Part shown: in pieces, positions 58,302 to 64,000 of the stretch
How positions within the stretch are numbered: position 1 is the first letter of the stretch
How the letters are laid out: each line of letters starts with the position of its first letter
Notes under the pieces: model-generated
Told to the model about the DNA's origin: nothing
The model's input: only the letters and a program-made list of their open reading frames with translations
The model's database searches: none
Made by a program: the position numbers and the translations under genes
Assembly: GCF_030010235.1 (NCBI RefSeq)
Contig: NZ_JASCRS010000004.1
Span: 248,001 to 312,000, forward strand
Source of the DNA: Leucobacter sp. UT-8R-CII-1-4
GTDB lineage: Bacteria; Actinomycetota; Actinomycetes; Actinomycetales; Microbacteriaceae
Reading direction: 5' to 3'
Length of the DNA: 64,000 nucleotides

Positions 58302-60956
58302 TTAGGTATCGGTGGCTGGCGTAGGAGACCGCCGGGCCAAGTCCGATCGCGGTGATGTTGCAGTTGAGGCGGCGGAAGATCCATCGCGGCATGTTCCTTC
58401 CACTGAGGAGCGGTGGTGAAGGAGGTGAGCGAGGAAGCGTCCGGTGACGCTGGTGGGGCTCGCAGCGACGGCTTGTGGGCTGCCGGTGGCGATGATCCGT
58501 CCGCCGTCGGCGCCGCCACCGGGTCCGAGGTCGATGATGTAGTCGGCGTTGGCGATCATGTCGAGGTCGTGCTCGATGACGATCACGGTTGCGCCGGTGG
58601 CAAGCAGCCGGTCCAGTACGCCCAGCAGAGTGCGGATGTCGAGCGGGTGCAGTCCGACGGAGGGCTCGTCGAAGACGAACAAAGATCCGGTGTGGGTACG
58701 GCCGAGCTCGGCGGCGAGCTTCAGACGTTGTGCCTCGCCGCCGGACAGTGCGGGAGTGTCTTCCCCGAGGGTGAGATAGCCGAGACCGAGATCAATAAGA
58801 GTTGCCAGCTTCTTGCGCACGCGGGGGTGTCTCTCAAGCAACTGCACAGCATCCGCCACGGTGCTGCGGAGCAAATCGGGAAGCGACACGGACCCTTCGG
58901 GGGTTGCGAGGCGGAACTGAGAGGCGCTCGGGCTGTACCGGGTGCCGTCGCAGTCGGGGCAGGGGATATCGACGTCGGGGAGGAACTGTACGTCGAGGAC
59001 GACCTGCCCAGTGCCTTCGCAACGAGGGCACCGGAGCGATCCGGTGTTGTAGGAGAAGTCGCCGGCTGTGAGGCCCTGTTCCTTCACGGAGGGGAGGCTG
59101 GCGTAGGCGCGGCGCAGATCATCGAGGGCGCCGCTGTAGGTGGCAACGGTTGAGCGGACGTTCGTGCCGATCGGTGTCGCGTCGACCACGTCTGCCCGGC
59201 TCACCCCCGATGCGTCAACGGTCTTCACGTGCGCGGGGAACGGCTCTTCAGCATGAGAAGCAGCCAGGGCAGGCACGAGACTGTCGAGAACGAGTGTGGT
59301 CTTCCCGGACCCGGACATGCCGGTGACCGCTGTCAGGCGGCCTTTGGGGATCGTGACTTCGAGCGCTCCGACGGTGTGGATCGGCGTTGTTTCCAGCCGT
59401 ACCGTACCGTGGGCGAACAGATCGGGCTCCGCGACGCGGTCGCGGATGACAACAGATGCGTCCCCGGTGAGGAAGCTGCCGATGAGCGAGGCCGGATCCC
59501 GCTGGACATCATCGATGGTGCCCTGGGCAAGGACGGTGCCACCGGCGGTCCCGGATCCGGGACCGATCTCGATCATCCAGTCCGCCTCGCGCAGCACCTG
59601 CACATCGTGGTCGACGAGGACCACCGAGTTCCCTCCGGCGAGGAGGTCTCTCATGACTCCGATCAGTCCTTCGATATTCCCCGGGTGGAGCCCGATGGAG
59701 GGTTCGTCGAGCACGTAGAGCACTCCGGTCGTCTCGTTGCGCACGGCCCGGGCCAGCTGCACTCGTTGCCGCTCTCCAGTGGACAGCGTGGAACTGGCGC
59801 GGTCGAGCGTGAGGTATCCCAAACCCAGTTCCATAAGACGGCGACCCATCTCGGTGAACTGCTGCGCGATCATCTCCGCCATAGGCCGCATATCCGCGGG
59901 GAGCGTTGCCGTCACCTTCGGCACCCACTCCATAGCCTCGGCAAGTGTCAGCGCGGTGGCCTGAGCAAGATTCTTGCCGTCCACCGTGGTGCCCCGGGCG
60001 GCTTCAGACAGGCGTGTGCCATGGCATGCCGGGCAGGTATGCGCGGTGATGAACCGGTTGATACGGGCCAGCCCCTTCTCGCTGGTCGCGTTATTCATCG
60101 CCTCGCGTACGGCCTGACGGGCGCTGCGGTACGTGAAGTTCAGATCGAACAGCTTCCCGGTCTTCGAAGGAACTGTGATCTCGCGTTTCTCCGCCGCGCC
60201 ATCGAGCACAATCTCCCGCTCCGCCTCGGTCAGATCGGCGTAGGGGACATCGATGCGGACCCCCATCGCCGCGGCGACCTGAGGCATCACCGAGAGCCCG
60301 AACATTCCCCACGGCGTTACCGCGCCATCCGCAATCGACCGGGAGGGATCCGGGACCAGCGTCGCATCATCGATGTCCCGCACCACGCCTGTACCGGCAC
60401 ACGCGGGGCACGCCCCATCGGAGTTGAACGCCAGCGACTCCGCCCCCGGAGGATAGAACTCCGCACCGCAGACCGGGCAGAGCAGGTCCTTGTTCGCCGC
60501 AACATCGATCGTCGGCTGCAGCCGGTGTCCGTTCGGACACAGGTGCGAACCGAGCCGGGAGAACATCACCCGTAGGACATTCAGCAGTTCGGTTGAGGTT
60601 CCGAACGTCGATCGAACGCCGGAGACTCCGGGGCGTTGACGCAACGCCAGCGCGGCAGGGACGTGCCGTACGGAATCCACCTTGGCGCGAGATGCATGAG
60701 ACATACGACGTCGCGTGTAGGTGGAGAGTGCTTCGACGTACCTCCGCGATCCTTCTGCGTACAGGACTCCCATCGCCAGTGACGACTTCCCCGACCCCGA
60801 TACTCCGGCGATCGCGACGAGTTGCCGCAATGGGACATCGACGTCCACGTTACGAAGATTATGCACGCGGGCTCCGCGCACCTCGGTGACCACTGGATCC
60901 TGGTGCTCTGGCATCTCGGTGCGGTTCCTTTCCACGAAGTCTCCCGTTCTAGTCAT
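58302..60956 (-). CDS. UvrA-like ABC ATPase (class II, resistance type)
   Basis: An 884-residue protein; ATG 60914 is an alternative start. It has two ABC modules: 'GVSGSGKSSLAMGVLYAEGSRRYVEAL' (outline) with 'LSTGERQRVQLARAV' and 'YVLDEPSIGLHP', then 'GMSGSGKTTLVLDSLVP' with 'LSGGEAQRLKLAAEL' and 'FVFDEPSVGLHP'. Zinc motifs 'CPVCGAEF', 'CPACAGTG' and 'CPRCEGTG' are present. It is shorter than housekeeping UvrA and resembles the UvrA2 group linked to DNA-damaging drug resistance. After 'GRFLAHLL' there is a 38-residue Ser/Thr/Arg-rich tail of unknown origin. Confidence 0.85.
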   Translation of the reverse strand: MTRTGDFVERNRTEMPEHQDPVVTEVRGARVHNLRNVDVDVPLRQLVAIAGVSGSGKSSLAMGVLYAEGSRRYVEALSTYTRRRMSHASRAKVDSVRHVPAALALRQRPGVSGVRSTFGTSTELLNVLRVMFSRLGSHLCPNGHRLQPTIDVAANKDLLCPVCGAEFYPPGAESLAFNSDGACPACAGTGVVRDIDDATLVPDPSRSIADGAVTPWGMFGLSVMPQVAAAMGVRIDVPYADLTEAEREIVLDGAAEKREITVPSKTGKLFDLNFTYRSARQAVREAMNNATSEKGLARINRFITAHTCPACHGTRLSEAARGTTVDGKNLAQATALTLAEAMEWVPKVTATLPADMRPMAEMIAQQFTEMGRRLMELGLGYLTLDRASSTLSTGERQRVQLARAVRNETTGVLYVLDEPSIGLHPGNIEGLIGVMRDLLAGGNSVVLVDHDVQVLREADWMIEIGPGSGTAGGTVLAQGTIDDVQRDPASLIGSFLTGDASVVIRDRVAEPDLFAHGTVRLETTPIHTVGALEVTIPKGRLTAVTGMSGSGKTTLVLDSLVPALAASHAEEPFPAHVKTVDASGVSRADVVDATPIGTNVRSTVATYSGALDDLRRAYASLPSVKEQGLTAGDFSYNTGSLRCPRCEGTGQVVLDVQFLPDVDIPCPDCDGTRYSPSASQFRLATPEGSVSLPDLLRSTVADAVQLLERHPRVRKKLATLIDLGLGYLTLGEDTPALSGGEAQRLKLAAELGRTHTGSLFVFDEPSVGLHPLDIRTLLGVLDRLLATGATVIVIEHDLDMIANADYIIDLGPGGGADGGRIIATGSPQAVAASPTSVTGRFLAHLLHHRSSVEGTCRDGSSAASTATSPRSDLARRSPTPATDT

Positions 60957-61022
60957 TCCTGCCCTGACACGGCCATGCTCCCGCTGCCCCGTCGCAAGAA
61001 GACGAACCGCCTCCGGGGCAAA

Positions 61023-61064
61023 CGGTCGTGGGTTCCTTCAGATCGCTGACGGAACCCACGACCG
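61023..61064 (-). terminator. Terminator of NmrA copy B
   Basis: cggtcgtgggttcc (61023-61036) is perfectly inverted as ggaacccacgaccg (61051-61064), a 14-bp stem with a 14-base loop. It lies just after the end of NmrA copy B. Confidence 0.75.
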
Positions 61065-61082
61065 GTCTCGGATCGCCCTAGT

Positions 61083-61946
61083 TCAGGCGCCGACGGCGCC
61101 CAGCCATGAGACCACCGTGCGAGGGGTCAGCCCGAGGAGGGTCTGGGCGCTGTTGGCCTTGACGATCGTATTGCCATCCAGCGCGTTCAGCGCCTGGTAG
61201 AGCCTGATAACAGGCGAGGCCGCTTCGGCACCGAACAGAGGCGTGATCATCTCACCGAACTCCTCAGGCGAGATCGCCTCGTACCGGACCTCACGGCCGA
61301 GCCGCTCGGAGAACCCACGCGCGAGGTCGGGGCCGGTAAGCCCGGGCAGGTGACCGATCGCGATAGTGCCGGTCTCCGAGGTGTCGCTGAGGAGACGGAC
61401 GACGACATCGGCGACGTCCAGATGTGAGCTCCAGGACACCGGGAACGCTTCCGGCAGCGGGTAGCGCAGTACTCCCTCTTCGGCGGCCGGTCCCGCGACC
61501 ACGGGAAGCAGCAGATTCTCCAGATACAGCCGTGGCGCGACCACGGCGGTAGGCACCCCGGTATCAATGATGTTGCGGATCAGGGTCGCGAGCGGGCTGT
61601 TCTCCGGCGCCTGCAACGGAGTGCCGGGCTGGTCGACGACCTGTCCGCTCGTGGAGATCACGACCCGGCCCGGACGGGCGGCGGCCACCGCAGCGGTGAT
61701 TGCCTCGACGTACGCGGGGGCACGGTCGGAGCCGTCCATCGGCAGATGCACGAACACGCCTTCCGCGCCAGTGTACGCCACGGTAAGCGCATCGGCGTCA
61801 GAGAGATCAACGGAGACAGCGTCCACTCCTTCAGGCAGGCCCGCGGGAGTTCGGACGGCGGCGACAGCCTGCTTGCCAGCGGCGATGAGAGCAGTGAGAA
61901 CGGGGAACCCTTGGGCGCCGGTAGCACCATGCACGATGTAAGCCAT
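61083..61946 (-). CDS. NmrA-like NAD(P)-binding protein (copy B)
   Basis: A 287-residue Rossmann protein starting 'AYIVHGATGAQGFPVLTALIAAG', with 'GVFVHLPMDGSDR' and 'GRVVISTSGQV'. It is a paralogue of the protein at 43006-43848. Unlike that copy, it keeps its divergent HxlR regulator. Likely a quinone or aldehyde reductase, or redox-responsive binding protein, induced by electrophiles through HxlR. The catalytic role is not readable from sequence. Confidence 0.82.
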   Translation of the reverse strand: MAYIVHGATGAQGFPVLTALIAAGKQAVAAVRTPAGLPEGVDAVSVDLSDADALTVAYTGAEGVFVHLPMDGSDRAPAYVEAITAAVAAARPGRVVISTSGQVVDQPGTPLQAPENSPLATLIRNIIDTGVPTAVVAPRLYLENLLLPVVAGPAAEEGVLRYPLPEAFPVSWSSHLDVADVVVRLLSDTSETGTIAIGHLPGLTGPDLARGFSERLGREVRYEAISPEEFGEMITPLFGAEAASPVIRLYQALNALDGNTIVKANSAQTLLGLTPRTVVSWLGAVGA

Positions 61947-61950
61947 ACCT

Positions 61951-61989
61951 CTATTAGTGCATATGATGCATCGGTTACGTCAACTGCAC
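61951..61989. promoter_or_regulatory. HxlR operator region upstream of NmrA copy B
   Basis: This 39-base sequence lies between the divergent NmrA copy B and HxlR genes and is 36/39 identical to 43853-43891. It contains AGTGCA and an inner TGCAT. The regulator's own start is three bases beyond, so binding would repress both genes. Confidence 0.68.
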
Positions 61990-61991
61990 CA

Positions 61992-62390
61992 ATGGCGCGT
62001 ATGCTGAGAAACGTGAGTGAGGTGGACCTTCCCGAGTGCGGCGTCGCCAGGTTCCTGATGTTGTTCGACGGGCCGTGGGCGACACTGATCGTGCGTGAGT
62101 TGATGCACGGCCCGCAGCGCTTTGGTCAACTGCGCGAGGCTTTGGGTGGCATAAGCGCGCATACGTTGACCAACCGGCTGCGGCTGTTCGAAGCGCGGGG
62201 GATCGTCACACGCACCGCATACGCAGAGATCCCACCGCGGGTGGTCTACGAGCTGACCGATCTGGGCTGGCAGCTGCGGCCGGTATTGGACGCGATGTAC
62301 GCGTGGGGGATGGCCGCGCCCGCGTCTGCCTTCACTAGCGACAACACGCACCCCGCGCCTGCACGCGCGGGATCTGACCTGCGCCGCTAA
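61992..62390 (+). CDS. HxlR-family regulator of NmrA copy B
   Basis: ATG 61992 gives 132 residues (ATG 62001 also possible). It has an N-terminal Cys ('VDLPECGVARFLMLFDGPWATLIVREL', outline), 'RFGQLREALGGISAHTLTNRLRLFEARGIVTR' and 'PPRVVYELTDLGWQLRP', the typical HxlR winged helix. The Cys near the DNA-binding domain is the usual sensor in this family. It most likely represses itself and the NmrA-like gene. It may also control copy A, which has the same operator but no regulator. Confidence 0.85.
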   Translation: MARMLRNVSEVDLPECGVARFLMLFDGPWATLIVRELMHGPQRFGQLREALGGISAHTLTNRLRLFEARGIVTRTAYAEIPPRVVYELTDLGWQLRPVLDAMYAWGMAAPASAFTSDNTHPAPARAGSDLRR

Positions 62391-62481
62391 AGACAGCTCC
62401 GGAATCCTGGCTGCTGGAGCCACCCACCGGCGCTCCCCTGGTCTCCCGACCTTCGGGTTGCCCCGTGCTTTGCTGCGTGAT

Positions 62482-62750
62482 GTGCAGGAGCGGTGGGACG
62501 TCATCGTCATCGGAGGCGGCGCTGCGGGTTGAGCGCGGCACTGATCCTTGTACGCGCCCGCCGCCGTGTGCTCGTGCTGGACAACCATGAACCACGCAAC
62601 CGCTTGCACCTCATATGCACGGTGTACTCAGCTGCGATGGGTACTCGCCGCTGGGGCTTGTGGCCGACGGGTATCGGGAGGTGACTTCGGCGGACGGTGT
62701 CATTGCTAATTCTCGCGCCGTCGAGACGGGCGCCGTCGACGGCAGCTTCG
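62482..62750 (+). pseudogene. Thioredoxin-reductase-like flavoprotein remnant
   Basis: Three pieces in different frames add up to the start of a FAD-dependent reductase: 'VQERWDVIVIGGGAAG' (62482-62529), then after a one-base loss 'GLSAALILVRARRRVLVLDNHEPRNRLH' to about 62610, then 'HGVLSCDGYSPLGLVADGYREVTSADGVI' from 62615 (outline). This matches the N-terminal FAD fold of thioredoxin-reductase-like proteins. The remaining two thirds, including the CxxC, are missing. Beyond 62758 a second scrap ('LGPDEAADFDTRIPHWMDAAG...SKDGKR') from an unrelated gene ends at 62874. Confidence 0.7.
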
Positions 62751-62895
62751 AGACGTCATCCTTGGTCCCGACGAGGCCGCCGACTTCGACACGCGGATAC
62801 CGCATTGGATGGACGCAGCCGGCGTCGGACCCACAGAGTTCCTATCGATTTTCAGCAAGGACGGCAAACGCTAGTGCTGGGGCTAAGCCTCGAGA

Positions 62896-64000
62896 CTAAT
62901 TGACCGTGACGGGTATCGTGACGATCGGCTGAGCGAAGGTGGATACGCGGGCGAGTACCTGTAACTCCCACTCTCCCGCGACAGGCATATTGAGCTCCGC
63001 GGAGTATTCGCCAGTTGCGGGGTCGAGTTCGGCTGTGGTCTCGAATGGTCCGAGATCGTGCTCGGCCTGGGTGGTGCGCAAGGTCACCTCGTCGGGAGCG
63101 ACCGATTCACCGTCGTATTCAAGAGTGAAGGTGATCTCGTTCTCCCCAGTCAGCGCCGGTTCGAGTTCGCCTCGCAGCGCGAGTCCTTGAGCATCCGCGT
63201 CGATGGTGACCGTCTGCGCGGTCGCCGCTGTGCTCGCGCTTGAGGTGTCGTGATGTTCGTGTGTGGGGCTGAGGTTGGTGAGAAATCCGGTCAGGAGCAG
63301 GACCGCGATGAGGAGCGCGGCTTCGTAGCTGAGGGTTCGGGTCAGCGTCTGCCATTGCATGCGAGCGGTCGGTCGTGACGTGATGCGTGGGAGCAGTCGG
63401 GTCCGGTTGTAGACAGCGATCGCGATGACGGGGATGACGATCCCAATCTTGAGTAGGAGGGTGAGGCCGTAGCTCGTCGTGATGAGAGCGTCAAAGCTTC
63501 CCACGATCAGGACGCCCATGACGGTTCCGCTGACGGCGAGGATGACGACGCTCCAGATCGCCAAGCGAGAGAACTTCTGCACGACCTTCGCGGCGAGGGC
63601 CGGCGCCGTGCTTGCCTCCCGGACGGTGGTCGCGCGGGTCGCCGCGAGGAACAGGAGGAGGCCGAGGACTCCTCCGGTCCAGAAGGAGCCGGCGAGGAGG
63701 TGTCCGAGGTCGGCGGCGATGATCAGAGCTCGCGGTTCCATTAGCTGGGTATGTCCGACGAGCACGGGCGCGGCCAGAGCGAGAAGGGGCAGCAGCGCGG
63801 CAAGCAGACGCGTCCCTCTGCGATCCTGCTGTCGTGTCCACAGCACTGCGGCACCAGTGAGCCCCACGCATACGATGATGGCCGCAACCACTGGGGCCCA
63901 GAAGACACCTGGCCACCAGGCCGACGGGCTGACCACCGCGGCCAGTGATTCTCCTGCCACGTTGAGTGCCGACGCGGGAATGAGGAGCAGTGAGGCGGCT
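62896..64000 (-). CDS. CopD-family copper membrane protein with C-terminal YtkA-like domain, partial
   Basis: The frame is open from the window edge to the stop at 62896, so the N-terminus lies outside; the GTG at 63960 is not a reliable start. The visible protein has about eight spans, with 'ADLGHLLAGSFWTGGVLGLLLFL' and 'SRLAIWSVVILAVSGTVMG' typical of CopD. An extracellular 'HEHHDTSS' His stretch is followed by a beta domain like YtkA ('TLEYDGESVAPDEVTL', 'GEWELQVLARVS'). CopD imports or moves copper, often with CopC. A CopC protein is encoded at 31116 but 31 kb away. Confidence 0.8.
   Translation of the reverse strand, partial: AASLLLIPASALNVAGESLAAVVSPSAWWPGVFWAPVVAAIIVCVGLTGAAVLWTRQQDRRGTRLLAALLPLLALAAPVLVGHTQLMEPRALIIAADLGHLLAGSFWTGGVLGLLLFLAATRATTVREASTAPALAAKVVQKFSRLAIWSVVILAVSGTVMGVLIVGSFDALITTSYGLTLLLKIGIVIPVIAIAVYNRTRLLPRITSRPTARMQWQTLTRTLSYEAALLIAVLLLTGFLTNLSPTHEHHDTSSASTAATAQTVTIDADAQGLALRGELEPALTGENEITFTLEYDGESVAPDEVTLRTTQAEHDLGPFETTAELDPATGEYSAELNMPVAGEWELQVLARVSTFAQPIVTIPVTVN

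Noticed and set aside
57736-58392. 218-residue minus-strand open frame
   Set aside because: Starts inside the UvrA-like tail and lies largely in poorly biased DNA. Its composition is dominated by Arg, Ser, Ala and Pro, as in chance frames.
59229-60575. 448-residue plus-strand open frame
   Set aside because: Antisense to the UvrA-like gene, with no family-like motifs.
1-64000. CRISPR array or insertion sequence
   Set aside because: No regularly spaced direct repeats were noticed and no transposase-like protein was seen on either strand.

Overview
The window reads as chromosome of a high-GC Gram-positive actinobacterium. Support: GC-rich third codon positions, Tat-secreted DyP peroxidase, FrnE-type DsbA, ABATE/CGNR regulators, frequent leaderless or GTG starts, and actinobacterial-style MobF/integrase genes. 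A Micrococcales member (Microbacteriaceae or a relative) is likely, but no 16S or core marker is present, so the genus is inference. Almost everything is accessory DNA. Base composition changes visibly from block to block: AT-richer at about 0-6 kb and 10-18 kb, very GC-rich at about 47-55 kb. This points to a mosaic of acquired segments.

Region 1 (1-7.5 kb) holds an unusual nucleotide-metabolism island. It has the end of an unknown gene, a small Cys-containing protein, a P-loop kinase fused to an adenylosuccinate-synthetase-like domain whose catalytic Asp is replaced by Ser as in the Z-genome enzyme PurZ, a DarT/DUF7002-like protein, and a convergent MazG-type pyrophosphohydrolase. Next come an AbiE toxin-antitoxin pair broken by small indels and a stop codon, a tyrosine integrase ending in a 25-bp perfect hairpin, and a 45-nt 3' half of tRNA-Pro(GGG) that looks like an attachment-site remnant.

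Region 2 (7.8-26.3 kb) is a defence island on a mobilizable element. It contains a DUF4209 protein, a complete Qat system (qatABCD), a Gabija system (gajAB), a second integrase with its excisionase, a MobF relaxase, a DUF3800 protein, and an orphan cytosine-5 methyltransferase with a conserved-looking gene embedded in another frame.

Region 3 (26.3-39.2 kb) is a surface/metal cluster under a BlaI/M56 pair. A five-gene operon (CopC, PCu(A)C, DyP peroxidase, small membrane protein, UDP-glucose dehydrogenase) and a four-gene operon (KAS III, carrier-thioesterase, acyl-activating ligase, surface protein) share with the blaI promoter a 16-bp operator that merges with the -10 box. A flippase, a glycosyltransferase and a truncated galE diverge from the second operon. 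Together they look like a machine that makes and exports an acylated glycan, linked to extracytoplasmic copper and heme proteins.

Region 4 (39.3-47.1 kb) is thiol-redox. A second BlaI/M56 pair sits in an operon with DsbA and CcdA. It is followed by an NmrA-like reductase, a leaderless 50-residue Cys peptide, FrnE, TetR, thioredoxin, a methyltransferase and an AhpD-like protein. Region 5 (47-57.8 kb) continues the stress theme: CsoR/CstR and OsmC fragments and their intact copies, HxlR/SnoaL, isochorismatase, an LLM oxidoreductase, two CGNR regulators, a CstR-operator-controlled CoA-disulfide reductase-rhodanese with Cys-rich peptides, and DHA2 and AEC transporters. Region 6 (58-64 kb) has a UvrA-like ABC ATPase, a second NmrA-like gene with its divergent HxlR regulator, a reductase remnant, and the end of a CopD gene that runs off the window.

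No CRISPR array, transposase, rRNA or intact tRNA was seen. Several genes are broken by one-base changes, often in short homopolymers. These could be true decay or assembly errors.
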